Positions 37,224 through 45,917 are shown, counted from the first letter of the stretch. The stretch: 64,000 nucleotides of DNA from Treponema socranskii subsp. buccale (GCF_024181585.1 NZ_CP054258.1:2170001-2234000); one strand, 5' to 3'. Program-made: numbers and translations. The notes: generated from the letters alone by a model not told the origin.

Positions 37224-37865
37224 TTATTCGTTTATATACTTGGAAATCTCGTTAACTTTTTCTTCTATAAGCCTTTTATTTCCAAGTTTTATATTATACC
37301 TGCTTGGATTTATTGCAGTTAGTATTAATTTTATAAATTCTTCATTGCTTAAATAATTATAATCTTTATCAAAATAAAATTCAGATGCATCAGCAAGTCC
37401 GATTATTCCGTTTCCAAAATAGGTATTTGAAATTATATAATTATAACAATCTTTATAATTAATATTTTTTTCAATATTTCTCATAGTTCCGAAAATTATA
37501 ATTCTCCGATCCATTGTTCTAATTTTTTTATTTCTTTCATCATTCTTTTCAAAATAAAATGTTGCCATTATATATGCCATTTTATTTTTTGAAAAAACAA
37601 AATCCGTAATTAAAGGAAGTTTTCTTAATTTCGGATTTTTATCATTCGTGTAAATATAACTTACGATCTCTATTTGCTTTTCAGTCAGTTCAATTGTAGT
37701 TTCGTTTTTTATATTCTCATACTTTATTTTTATACCTTTCTTATTAATATATATATTCAAAAAAATATATACACACAAACAACATAATAACATAAATAAA
37801 AGTAAAGAAAAAAACATTTTTATAATTAAAGATTTTATATTTTTTTTACTTACGGCCAACTTCAT
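37224..37865 (-). CDS. Membrane-anchored protein resembling the C-terminal half of GT51 peptidoglycan glycosyltransferase
   Basis: 213 aa. A hydrophobic segment at about 14-37 (LIIKMFFSLLLFMLLCCLC) should be a membrane anchor. Residues about 138-195 (YNYIISNTYFGNGIIGLADA, then FYFDKDYNYLSNEEFIKLIL and TAINPSRYN) align by eye with the helix-rich end of monofunctional glycosyltransferases such as MtgA (YLNIAEFG-G-GVFGVEAAA-YF). The first half of the family, with the catalytic Glu (EDxxF) and the GGSTIxQQ motif, is not recognisable. Hence catalysis is doubtful; a decoy, regulator or immunity-type role is conceivable. First cassette of the array, with a degenerate attC at its end. Confidence 0.5.
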   Translation of the reverse strand: MKLAVSKKNIKSLIIKMFFSLLLFMLLCCLCVYIFLNIYINKKGIKIKYENIKNETTIELTEKQIEIVSYIYTNDKNPKLRKLPLITDFVFSKNKMAYIMATFYFEKNDERNKKIRTMDRRIIIFGTMRNIEKNINYKDCYNYIISNTYFGNGIIGLADASEFYFDKDYNYLSNEEFIKLILTAINPSRYNIKLGNKRLIEEKVNEISKYINE

Positions 37866-37899
37866 TCTTTTTCTTCCTTAGCGTTGCAGTACGGTGTCA

Positions 37900-37958
37900 A
37901 TCCAAGACTCGCTCAACCTGCATTGCGAAGCAATATCAGATCGAATCGGGTGTTAGGT
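37900..37958 (-). other. attC site 2
   Basis: Cores ATCCAAG (one mismatch to RYYYAAC) and GTTAGGT; inner GCTCAACCTGC and GAATCGGGT are the paired L boxes. Ends 12 bases from the stop of the DUF1697 gene. Confidence 0.75.
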
Positions 37959-37969
37959 AAGTTTTTTTA

Positions 37970-38494
37970 TCAGTACGTTGCAAGATACCGAGCCGTATTA
38001 ACATTTCGTATAGTCATATCTTTATATACTTTATGCGATATTATTTTATTCAAATGACTTTTATTATAATCTTTTCGTCGAACATTCCAAATTAACGCAC
38101 CCTTAACATATAGTAATTGTATATATTCCTTTTTTATCGGCAATTCATTTATTATGTTTTCAGTATCTATTGATTTAAATAAATACGCTACATCGGTTTT
38201 TTGATCATCATTATTTTGCCAATCACCGGGGATGCTGTTTGCTATTTTCACCATCTCACTTTTTGTCTTTACCAATACTTTTACTTCATTCCCGGTCGTT
38301 ATATGTAATGCTTTTTCAATATTCTCCGTGATACTGTTTTTCTTATCATGTGATTTAAAAATCACATTCCCGGAATTGATGTATGTTGAAACGTTTGAAA
38401 AACCGCATTGCTCAAACAATATTTTCAATTCTTTCATATTGATTTTTACCGAGTTTCCGACATTGATCCCTCTGAGCAATGCTATATAATCCAT
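37970..38494 (-). CDS. DUF1697 family protein
   Basis: 174 aa, full length for the family. The N-terminus MDYIALLRGINVGNSVKINM and the following LKILFEQCGFSNVSTYINSG with NVIFKS are the DUF1697 signature; the C-terminal RNVNTARYLA is also typical. The biochemical role of the family is not established. It shares one attC (37900-37958) with the next gene on the right, so both may have travelled as a single cassette. Confidence 0.88.
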   Translation of the reverse strand: MDYIALLRGINVGNSVKINMKELKILFEQCGFSNVSTYINSGNVIFKSHDKKNSITENIEKALHITTGNEVKVLVKTKSEMVKIANSIPGDWQNNDDQKTDVAYLFKSIDTENIINELPIKKEYIQLLYVKGALIWNVRRKDYNKSHLNKIISHKVYKDMTIRNVNTARYLATY

Positions 38495-38512
38495 AATAAT
38501 CCTTGTTCCGCC

Positions 38513-39115
38513 CTAAAGTTTACATTTTATTTCAATTTCGATAACGGTTTTGAATTCCTCTTCTTGTCTTCCTTCTATGTTTAGATTGCCTTCAATATAA
38601 AATTTATATTTCTGCTTTCCTACTTTTTTAACTTCATAGATTTGTATCCAACCAGCATAAATCTTTTTATCTACTAATTCTTTTATACAATCAATTGTTT
38701 TTATTTCAGTCCCATCAGAATAATGGTAAAATACAATCTTTTTCATCATAGAGTCTGGGTTAATTAAAATGTTGCCTTCGACATCTTCAAATGGATAGTA
38801 TGAGCTTACTACTCTGACAATAGAAAGATCTTCGTAGCTCCTGTATTCAAATCTTATTCCTCCCCCATTATATAATGTCATAAGGAAGGCTTTAGCCTTA
38901 TCAGGTCTATGATAAACAAGCATTTTTTTATTGTCAGGAGAAATGTAGAAATCTTGAATTAGTTCCCGGTTCTTAAAATTTGTAATCTGATTATTGTTTT
39001 CGTCATATATTTGCTTATTATATGGTTTTCCATCGATTCTAAATTTTATTTCTTGCGCAAAAACCGATAAAGATATGACAATCAATGCTGAAAATACCAA
39101 AAATACTTTTTTCAT
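38513..39115 (-). CDS. Exported protein of unknown function
   Basis: 200 aa from the ATG that follows AGGAGGAAA, giving a signal peptide MKKVFLVFSALIVISLSVFA-QE. An upstream in-frame ATG inside the attC is rejected. The mature part is rich in Tyr, Lys and Ile, with repeated beta segments (KAFLMTLYNGGGIRFEYRSY, EGNILINPDSM). No domain recognised. No attC separates it from the DUF1697 gene 19 bases on; only GCCCTAAAG, perhaps a core remnant, lies between. Confidence 0.7.
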   Translation of the reverse strand: MKKVFLVFSALIVISLSVFAQEIKFRIDGKPYNKQIYDENNNQITNFKNRELIQDFYISPDNKKMLVYHRPDKAKAFLMTLYNGGGIRFEYRSYEDLSIVRVVSSYYPFEDVEGNILINPDSMMKKIVFYHYSDGTEIKTIDCIKELVDKKIYAGWIQIYEVKKVGKQKYKFYIEGNLNIEGRQEEEFKTVIEIEIKCKL

Positions 39116-39148
39116 TTTCCTCCTAAAAAGCAAGCCGATAGGCTGTCG

Positions 39149-39215
39149 CCATAACATGCGCTTAACCCGCGAACGGGCTCGACCCGTTTGTCAGCGTTGA
39201 AGCAGGGGGTTATAC
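39149..39215 (-). other. attC site 3
   Basis: Cores CCATAAC and GTTATAC, inner GCTTAACCCGC and GCGTTGAAGCAGG. The central stem is AACGGGCTCGACCCGTT. It ends two bases from the stop of the TIR-like gene. Confidence 0.85.
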
Positions 39216-39216
39216 A

Positions 39217-40005
39217 TTACATTGCTTCTAAAATTCCAATTATTGCTGATTTTATTTTTGTCTTGAGACCTTCACGTAATTTACTTTTTTCATCCGAGTC
39301 AGAACACTTATAAACCATTTGCCTTTTCAATCCCAAATCAAATGGAAGATTATTTATATCACCGCTTGATTCATTGTATACCATAATAATTCTACTATCA
39401 CCCAAAGTTTTATAAGCATATCCTAACTCAAACATAACATTTGGATTAGGGAATGATTTTTTATCGTTATTACTAATAGAACTTACATCCGCAATAAAAA
39501 CATCTGAGTTGTCTATTTTTCTTAATATTGTATTGACAATATCGGGAGAGCCGCACTCTCCACGAGTGTCTTGATCTAGAAATATCTCCAATTTTTTTTC
39601 TTGATTGATTTCTTCAATAGCATCCTGAATAGCTTTCTGTATGAATCCGCGATTGATATTATTTGCAATATCTGATTGCCAAGAGTAAAAAACATGAAGA
39701 TTTTTATATTGGCAATAATCTTTAATGAGTTGCTTAGCCCCGAGTAACATTTGAACTACTTCTTCATGATTACCCATGAAAGATGGATTACTAACAAATG
39801 TACGAAAAACAGTATCAAATAGCCCAAGTTTTTCAGCTGGAATATATTCTCGAAATAAATCTTCTAATTCAAATCCGTTCTTAAAAACTAACAATCGTAA
39901 AGTATTTTTGTATGCAAAATAGTTATCAGTATTTTTCCGATTCAATTCTTCTATTAGTAAATCAATAGTTTTTATAACTTTGTTTATTCTTTCATTTTTC
40001 TTCAT
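39217..40005 (-). CDS. TIR-like (TIR/nucleoside-deoxyribosyltransferase-fold) protein, candidate defence effector
   Basis: 262 aa from the ATG after AGGAGGAAATA. The N-terminal half (about 1-110) is helical and unassigned. The C-terminal half starts LHVFYSWQSDIANNINRGFI and continues EIFLDQDTRGECGSPDI, SDVFIADVSSI and NPNVMFELGYAYKTLG, a pattern of TIR-like nucleotide-processing domains, with the Glu of MFELGYA in the position of the catalytic Glu. Such proteins are common in prokaryotic defence islands, where TIR domains cut NAD+ or make signalling nucleotides. No partner gene with a sensor role is adjacent, so the sensing may lie in its own N-terminal half. Confidence 0.7.
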   Translation of the reverse strand: MKKNERINKVIKTIDLLIEELNRKNTDNYFAYKNTLRLLVFKNGFELEDLFREYIPAEKLGLFDTVFRTFVSNPSFMGNHEEVVQMLLGAKQLIKDYCQYKNLHVFYSWQSDIANNINRGFIQKAIQDAIEEINQEKKLEIFLDQDTRGECGSPDIVNTILRKIDNSDVFIADVSSISNNDKKSFPNPNVMFELGYAYKTLGDSRIIMVYNESSGDINNLPFDLGLKRQMVYKCSDSDEKSKLREGLKTKIKSAIIGILEAM

Positions 40006-40031
40006 TATTTCCTCCTCTGTGCGAAGCATCG

Positions 40032-40097
40032 GTCTAACTACCGCTTAACTTGCATTTGCGGCTTGTCCGCAATGTCAGGTTGAAGCGGGTATTAGGT
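40032..40097 (-). other. attC site 4
   Basis: Cores GTCTAAC and ATTAGGT, inner GCTTAACTTGC and GGTTGAAGCGGG. Central stem TTGCGGCTTGTCCGCAA. It serves the 104-codon gene on its right, from which it is 70 bases away. Confidence 0.85.
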
Positions 40098-40167
40098 TAA
40101 TTCTTATTTTAAATATTTTATATCAATATTTGCAACTATTTTCTACACAAATTATTATTTAAAGTAA

Positions 40168-40470
40168 TTATTTTTTATTTTTTCTTAATTGCTCAACTTT
40201 TTTATGCTTGACAACAATATCATTATTTCTTTTTTCTAACAGCTCATCGTGAATATTGTTATCTTGCATAATTTTTAAAACCTTAGCTGCTATTTCAAAA
40301 GCTTTTTGATAAGATTTCTGAGATATTCTCATCTTTTCATCAGGATCGCCATAATTTTCATTTTTAAAATAAGCGTAATTTCTATCCGCTTTTTTCTGTA
40401 GAGTTTCTGCAGTGCTTGTTTTCTTCTTTATATCTATCAGTATTTTTTCTAGTTCATTTTTTTCTTTCAT
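40168..40470 (-). CDS. Small charged coiled-coil protein, unknown
   Basis: 100 aa from the ATG after GGAGGAAAAT (MKEKNELEKILIDIKKK). Almost wholly helical and Lys/Glu-rich, with heptad-like spacing in ILIDIKKKTSTAETLQKKAD and AKVLKIMQDNNIHDELLEKR. No domain recognised. Single-gene cassette by its position next to attC site 4. Confidence 0.6.
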   Translation of the reverse strand: MKEKNELEKILIDIKKKTSTAETLQKKADRNYAYFKNENYGDPDEKMRISQKSYQKAFEIAAKVLKIMQDNNIHDELLEKRNNDIVVKHKKVEQLRKNKK

Positions 40471-40603
40471 ATTTTCCTCCATTCAGTTAGTTAGCTAAAC
40501 ATCATTTTTATGATTAACATTACTTTTGTTATTCAATTAAATTCAAAAATTAAAAAGATGGTTCTAAGAAAATAGGTTTTCCTTAGAACCATAAATAATT
40601 AGT

Positions 40604-40816
40604 TCACCTTTGCTGAAATGAATCAAAATCTTCAGTAATGTAAATAGATCTTGAAGTTCCGTTTCCAGATCTTATACTCAAACCGGTTTTATATTCATCT
40701 CCACGATCAAGCTTTATAAATGATTCAACATCTTCTGTTTTTATTGACATTTGAGTCGGAGCTTGATAACCACATGCAAGTTTGAAAGAATCACAACCTT
40801 TTACATTGAAAAACAT
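40604..40816 (-). CDS. Small protein of unknown function
   Basis: 70 aa, with AGGAGATG upstream of the ATG. The sequence (MFFNVKGCDSFKLACGYQAP...) looks folded rather than spurious, with SIKTEDVESFIKLDRGDEYK and a C-terminal RSIYITEDFDSFQQR. No family recognised. No attC is visible on its left; about 120 bases to the 104-codon gene hold only GTTAGTTAGCTAAAC, possibly a ruined core. Confidence 0.55.
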   Translation of the reverse strand: MFFNVKGCDSFKLACGYQAPTQMSIKTEDVESFIKLDRGDEYKTGLSIRSGNGTSRSIYITEDFDSFQQR

Positions 40817-41153
40817 AATTTACATCTCCTGATATGTTGTGCCATTTGTCAATAGCAAAACAAAATAAATATAAAAAAAGAAAAGGTTTTAGAAACCAAG
40901 ATTTTCGGCACCAGACCATTCTGATATTCGTGGATTTAAGCTGAAACTTCGTTTCAACTGTTACCGACAGGTCAATGATCCGCCAAAAGTTCTTTCTGTC
41001 TATTACGCGGGAATTCACAGTAGCTATCTACTGCTTAGCCCATAGACAATATGTTGTGCCAGCCCGTTTGTAACGACGAGGATTTAACAACAAGTCGGTA
41101 AACGCTATGCTTACCGGAAAGAGGTATTACCTCATACAAAAAGGAGGCACAAC
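40817..41153. other. Non-coding stretch upstream of the IS110 transposase remnant (possible bridge-RNA region)
   Basis: No gene. A 13-bp direct repeat ATATGTTGTGCCA occurs at 40832-40844 and 41049-41061. Between the second copy and the transposase RBS (AAGGAGG) lies a structured stretch with hairpins GTCGGTAAACGCTATGCTTACCG-like and AGAGGTATTACCTC. In IS110-group elements the guide (bridge) RNA is encoded upstream of the transposase, so this is where it would be; the assignment is inference. Confidence 0.4.
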
Positions 41154-41615
41154 ATGGAAAGTATAACACAAAACGAAAAAGTTTTGTATGTAGGGATTGA
41201 TGTTCATAAGGACACGTATGCACTGTGTTGCTTTGATTTCCAGCGGAATGAACTTAGAGATGAAATGATCGTTAAGGGGACAACAAAAGCAGTGATAAGC
41301 TATTTGGAGGCAATAAAGCAGAAGCATCGGGAAGAACTACTGTTTGTCTGCGGCTATGAAGCGGGACCGACAGGGTATGGACTTTGCCGGGGATTGCAGC
41401 AAGCAGGCTTTGGATGCGTTGTCATGGCACCGACAACAATGGCAAATCCGGAGGGGAAAAGACGTGTAAAAACCGATAGAATAGACGCAAGAGCAATAGC
41501 ACGGATTCTTGCATATAAATCGTACCGACAGGTATATCTTCCCAGTGAAGCAATGGAAGCATTAAAGGAATATACAAGAGCGAGAGATGCGAAGAAGCGA
41601 ATGTATATTCCTTGA
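41154..41615 (+). pseudogene. IS110-family transposase, N-terminal part only
   Basis: 153 codons of a normally about 400-aa DEDD recombinase. VGIDVHKDTYALCCFD gives the first Asp, FVCGYEAGPTGYGL the Glu, and KTDRIDARAIARIL the two later Asp residues, so the RuvC-like domain is complete to that point. The C-terminal Tnp20 domain with its catalytic Ser is missing: after AKKR the frame reads MYIP and stops, and no continuation is visible before the IS at 41755. GGAGG precedes the ATG. Confidence 0.9.
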
Positions 41616-41754
41616 TATAAACTTTGCGGTTTAGACGGAGTATGTTGCCGTTCGTCTTTTAAAAATTCAGCGGCGCCGATTTGCTGCCGCCGCTTGGACA
41701 CCAATAATCCGGCGGGAACAGGCGGCAATAATACGGCAACGATACGGCAACGAT

Positions 41755-43523
41755 GGGGCTGTCCAAAAAGAAAGGACAGCCCTGATTATTTTTAAAGACA
41801 AAAGATTTGTTCTGTGCTAAAATTTAAGTATGAGCAGAGGAGTAAGCGATAAAATCACATTCAAGCCGTACAATCAGCATGAACAGTGGCTTTTGCCACC
41901 GAGCCTGGATGAACTTGTACCGGAAAATCATTTTGTAAGAATTGTTAGTAAAACAGTAGACGAGCTTGGGATAGAAGAAGTATTTGCAAAATATACGAAA
42001 GGAGGCGGAGCAAGCCGTTATAATCCTGTGATGCTTGTGAAGGTATTGATTTATTGCTACATGACAAGAACCTATTCTTCACGGCAGATTGCAAAGCAGT
42101 GCCGTGAAAATGTACAGGTAATGTGGCTGACAGGATTTCAGAAACCGGACTTCCGGACAATTAATAAATTCCGAAGTGAAAAATTAAAAGACTCAATCGA
42201 AGAAATCTTTATCGCGACGGTACAGCTCCTGAATAAAAAAGGCTATGTCAGTCTTGAGAAATATTTTGTAGACGGAACAAAAATCGAAAGTGCTGCAAAT
42301 AAATACACCTTTGTCTGGAAAAAGGCTGTTGAGAAAAACGAGAAAAAGCTCGATGAGAAGCTCAAGGTATTTCTGAATGATGTAGAAGAAATCACTCGTA
42401 AAGAAGATCAAGTTTACGGGGATAAGGATTTTGCAGAAACAGGAACTGATGATCCTGTAACAAGCGAAGATATAAAGGAAGCAGCCGAAAAAATCAAACA
42501 GAGACTTGCCGAAATAAATAACCTTGATGCTGAAGAATTAAAAGACGTAAAAAAAAACTGAAAAAGGCAAAACGGCAGATTGAAACTGATTACCTTCCAC
42601 GCAAAACAAAGTACGAAACGGCAAAGGCGACCTTCAAGGGCAGAAACAGTTACTCAAAAACAGATGAAGAGGCAACTTTCATGCGAATGAAAGAAGATCA
42701 TATGCTCAACGGGCAGCTCAAGCCCGGCTACAACATCCAGGTCGGGACGGAGAACAATTTTGTCATAGGTTATGATGTTTTTCCAAATCCAACGGACACA
42801 AGAACCTTTATCCCTCATCTTGAAAATGTTCAGAATCGATTAAAATGTAAATTTAAAACAGTTATTGCAGATGCCGGTTATGGGAGCGAGGAGAATTATG
42901 ATTATCTTGAAGAAAAAGAAATTACAGGAATTGTAAAATACCCAAGTTATGAAAAAGAAACAAAGAGGAGTTTCAAGAAGAAAATCTTTAATGCTGAAAA
43001 CTGGAAGTATGACGCAGAACAGAAAGAATATACCTGTCCGTGTGGAAATCCGGTCCCCTACAAAAAGACCGTAACGAAGAAAAATGAATCGGGCTATATG
43101 CAAACTTATGAAGTCTACCGGTGTGATAATTGCGAAGGATGTCCATTCCGAGCACTGTGTACAAAATCTGAATACGGCCGTATGGTTCAGCGAAACGAAC
43201 ACCGGCTTGAACAGAAAGCAAAAGTAAAGGAACTGCTTGCAACATACGAATACAAGAAACTTATGAAGGAGCGTTCTACCGAATGTGAAACGGTTTTTGG
43301 ACAGATAAAAGGTAATTTACACTTTAGGAGATTTTATCTTCGTGGGAATGAAAAAGTGGGAACCGAATGGGGCTTATTGATGATTGGATAGACTTTAAGC
43401 AGCTTGCCCGAATGATGAACGCGTAAAACAAAAAAACGACGCTCAAAAAAAAATCGAAAATCGAACCTTTCACAAAAAAAGGCTGTCCTTACTGCTGTTG
43501 GCAATAACTTCTTGGACAGCCCC
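41755..43523 (+). mobile_element. IS1182-family insertion sequence, decayed
   Basis: 1769 bp, bounded by terminal inverted repeats GGGGCTGTCCAA (41755) and TTGGACAGCCCC (ending 43523), each with a nearby second GGACAGCC/GGCTGTCC so that every end is itself a small palindrome. One transposase frame in between, broken by shifts. No convincing target duplication is seen. Confidence 0.85.
41830..43426 (+). pseudogene. IS1182-family DDE transposase with two frame changes
   Basis: First frame 41830-42561: FKPYNQHEQWLLPPSLDELV, SRYNPVMLVKVLIYCYMTRT, FVDGTKIESAANKYTFVWKK. It stops just after nine As (A-AAA-AAC), and the protein goes on in the -1 frame: LKKAKRQIETDYLPRKTKYE, AKATFKGRNSYSKTDEEATF, VIADAGYGSEENYDYLEEKE, CxxCxxCPFRALC, STECETVFGQIKGN. 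A second break at about 43388 (MIG then TAG) separates DFKQLARMMNA. The first may be programmed -1 shifting; the second looks like real damage, so the element is probably dead. Confidence 0.85.
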
Positions 43524-43545
43524 TATGTTATAATGATTGAATAAT

Positions 43546-44439
43546 ATGAAATTTATCTGTTTCGGAGAAATACTTTTTGACATATTCAAAGATTCGGCGC
43601 GAATCGGAGGCGCCCCGTTAAATGTGGCCGCGCATTTTCAAAAACTCGGCGCAACGGGAACTATCGTCAGCGCGGTAGGAGACGACGAACTGGGGCGGTC
43701 GGCGTTGGACACCGTTAAAAAATTCGGAATAGGCTCCGAGCATATTCATATAAGCGAATTTCCTACCGGAAAGGCCGAAGTTTTTCTTGTCGACGGAATA
43801 GCCGACTACGCTTTTAACGAGCCGTGCGCTTGGGACGACATAAAAATTTCCGATGAGCTAAAAGGACCGTTTGACGTTCTATGTTACGGAACTCTTGCAC
43901 AGCGCAGCGAACAAAACCGAAAAGCCCTCTGCCGAATATGGGACTCTCTTGACGTACCTGTAAGATTTTTCGACGTAAATATCCGTAAAAATTTTTACAG
44001 CAAGGAAATAATCGATCAAGGGCTTCTACATGCCACCATCGTTAAAATGAATAACGATGAAATTCCCGTTATAGCGAACGCCGCAGACATCGGTAAAAAG
44101 AATTTCGATGAAACGATAGCGGAGCTTTTTCACCGATACCCGCTCGATATAATCTTAGTAACTCTCGGAAAAAAAGGTTCGGTTTGCTGTACGAAGGACG
44201 GAAAAATTTTCCGGCAGAACTGTAAAGACATAACCGTCGTAGATACGGTCGGCGCCGGAGACAGTTTATCCGCAGGTTTTTTGTACATGATGCTTAAAGG
44301 TGCTCCTTTACAGCAGGCGTTGGCTTTCGGATCAACCCTTGCGGATTATGTCTGTGCGCATCAAGGCGCAATTCCCGAATACGACGAAGAGCTTTTAAAT
44401 AAATTTCACTACGTCCAAGATAAAGAAGATACTTTTTAA
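43546..44439 (+). CDS. PfkB-family sugar kinase (fructokinase-like)
   Basis: 297 aa from ATG 43546; a TTG three codons earlier is less likely. N-terminal FICFGEILFDIF and GGAPLNVAAHFQKLG (sugar site) and C-terminal VDTVGAGDSLSAGF (anion hole and catalytic Asp) are intact; lengths and order fit fructokinase. It points right, against all cassettes, and begins only 23 bases beyond the IS end, with a perfect TATAAT at 43529-43534 but no Shine-Dalgarno. Its codon use and GC are closer to the chromosome than to the cassettes, suggesting a passenger brought in with IS movement rather than a cassette. Confidence 0.9.
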   Translation: MKFICFGEILFDIFKDSARIGGAPLNVAAHFQKLGATGTIVSAVGDDELGRSALDTVKKFGIGSEHIHISEFPTGKAEVFLVDGIADYAFNEPCAWDDIKISDELKGPFDVLCYGTLAQRSEQNRKALCRIWDSLDVPVRFFDVNIRKNFYSKEIIDQGLLHATIVKMNNDEIPVIANAADIGKKNFDETIAELFHRYPLDIILVTLGKKGSVCCTKDGKIFRQNCKDITVVDTVGAGDSLSAGFLYMMLKGAPLQQALAFGSTLADYVCAHQGAIPEYDEELLNKFHYVQDKEDTF

Positions 44440-44491
44440 AGTCTGTAATTCGCGGTATAGTTGGGACTGTAATTATAAAACCTTCGGCAAT

Positions 44492-44610
44492 TTCTGCGAA
44501 AATGGCGTTCTGTTCGTCACTCGGCTCAAGGAAAATGCGGTCAAAACACAAATATGGATAGCGTTGATTGTCTATCCGCTTTTTCTGAAACTTTGCGAGC
44601 AGTGTAAATA
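44492..44610 (+). pseudogene. IS4-type transposase remnant
   Basis: The frame reads FCENGVLFVTRLKENAVKTQ then IWIALIVYPLFLKLCEQ. FVTRLKENA and ENAVKTQIWIALI are two hallmark pieces of IS4-group transposases that normally lie well over 100 residues apart, so the middle has been deleted at the shared ENA. Confidence 0.7.
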
Positions 44611-44772
44611 TGACGACAAGAATTTTACGTACTTTTGTTTATATTTTGAATCAGGATCACAACCATTATTAAACATTCCAAGCCCTTTTCTGTTTAACCG
44701 ATAATCATCCCAAAAACCATGTGTATCGGTTGTGAAATTATAATTAACATTTATTTCTTTTATATTTTCCAT
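44572..44772 (-). pseudogene. Truncated cassette gene, possibly DUF6994-like N-terminus
   Basis: 66 codons, MENIKEINVNYNFTTDTHGF and on to NNGCDPDSKYKQ. NYNFTTDT...DPDS resembles the beginning of DUF6994 proteins (DFRTDT...DPDSYS), but the rest is replaced by the IS4 remnant. It starts 26 bases inside the cassette from attC site 5, as an intact cassette gene would. Confidence 0.45.
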
Positions 44773-44797
44773 TTTGCGGCCGCTCCGTCGGCCGTCC

Positions 44798-44932
44798 GTA
44801 TAACCAGCGTTTTAAACCGTAAAAACGTTTTTGCGCAACGCGCAAAATTGGTGCAAAAGTTGCAGCGGCGAAAAGCTGCGGAAAGTAACTGTTGTGACAA
44901 AGTTTTTATCGGCTTTGAAAACCTTGTTATGC
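44798..44932 (-). other. attC site 5, long (135 bp)
   Basis: Cores GTATAAC and GTTATGC; second attC family (TTTTAAACCG ... CGGCTTTGAAAAC). The variable loop is enlarged by an insert TTGGTGCAAAAGTTGCA ... GTTGTGACAAAG (about 44848-44902) also found in attC site 9. The stop codon of the membrane-protein gene on its right lies inside the GTTATGC core. Confidence 0.85.
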
Positions 44933-45871
44933 TTTTTTTATTTTTACCTTGCCAGTTGATTTTAATAACTGAATCATATTTATTAAAATACAAATACCGC
45001 ACAAAAACAACGATAAATATATATTTGTAAGTAATTCTTTTTTGACTTCCGGTTCTTTTACTGATTCAAAAGAAAGCTTTACAATTTCAAATATGGGATA
45101 ACCTTTTATTTCCGGAAACTTTAATACTTCTTTTATAATAACAGCAATATAACTTAAATATACTCCGACAGCCGTATATACCGAACTTATTAAAGAAATT
45201 ATAAGTACACCTATCTTGTTCATTTTGCCTTTTGCCCAAACATAGCCTTTTTGTGAAAGATAAAAATATATTAAACCTGATGCACCTGCAATTCTACCTA
45301 ACAAAAATAAAATGAATGTTACTAATATTCCAGGAATAGAAAAAACTATCGCTGCTATTGAACCTTGAAGATAATTATTTGGTTGGAGCCTAAAATCTTC
45401 ATACGCATTTTCAATTTTAGTTTCTAATCTTTTTGCACAAGAAGAACACATCGGCAACGGAATACCATCAATATCAAATATATTAAGTCCATCCGTTTCT
45501 ATACAGTTATCTCCACTGCATTTTGATTTTTCTTGCGGGTATTTTTGTTTAATATAACCAGTTATGTCTTCAATTACTTCTTTTATTTTTGAAATTTTGA
45601 AAGGTAAAAAATATTCCGTAAATACAATATAAACATCAAATGACTGATCATCAAAAAAATCTATACTTTTTGCATATCCTTTCCTTTTCCAAGATAAAAT
45701 TTTCTTTTTATCATCTTCATTTAATTCAATTGGAAATCTGAAACTTACATTTTCCCGATTCGCCCCATCTGCAAACATAACATATGTATTATTTATAAAT
45801 CCATAAAAATATGTTCCGTTATTTTTGAAACCAAATTCTTGGCTCAATTTTTTTAAACCCGGAAAAACCAT
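44927..45871 (-). CDS. Membrane protein with a zinc-finger-like Cys cluster, unknown
   Basis: 314 aa. The N-terminal 115 residues are soluble (FGFKNNGTYFYGFINNTYVM). A cysteine cluster CSGDNC ... MCSSCAKRLE at about 117-148 could bind a metal. Four hydrophobic segments follow: SIAAIVFSIPGILVTFILFL, then ASGLIYFYL, GVLIISLISSVYTAVGVYLS and a C-terminal NIYLSLFLCGICILINMIQL. No family recognised. Its stop overlaps the attC core, typical of tight cassettes. Confidence 0.6.
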   Translation of the reverse strand: MVFPGLKKLSQEFGFKNNGTYFYGFINNTYVMFADGANRENVSFRFPIELNEDDKKKILSWKRKGYAKSIDFFDDQSFDVYIVFTEYFLPFKISKIKEVIEDITGYIKQKYPQEKSKCSGDNCIETDGLNIFDIDGIPLPMCSSCAKRLETKIENAYEDFRLQPNNYLQGSIAAIVFSIPGILVTFILFLLGRIAGASGLIYFYLSQKGYVWAKGKMNKIGVLIISLISSVYTAVGVYLSYIAVIIKEVLKFPEIKGYPIFEIVKLSFESVKEPEVKKELLTNIYLSLFLCGICILINMIQLLKSTGKVKIKKA

Positions 45872-45917
45872 TCTATTTACCCCTTTTTTCTAAAAACCAC
45901 GCCTATAGCGTTGTGTA

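Noticed and set aside
41755-43523. Target-site duplication flanking the IS1182 element
   Set aside because: Flanks CGAT and TATG do not match; no duplication can be claimed.
44294-44551. Leftward frame over the end of the sugar kinase gene
   Set aside because: It overlaps the conserved C-terminus of the kinase and the IS4 remnant in antisense; no independent evidence.
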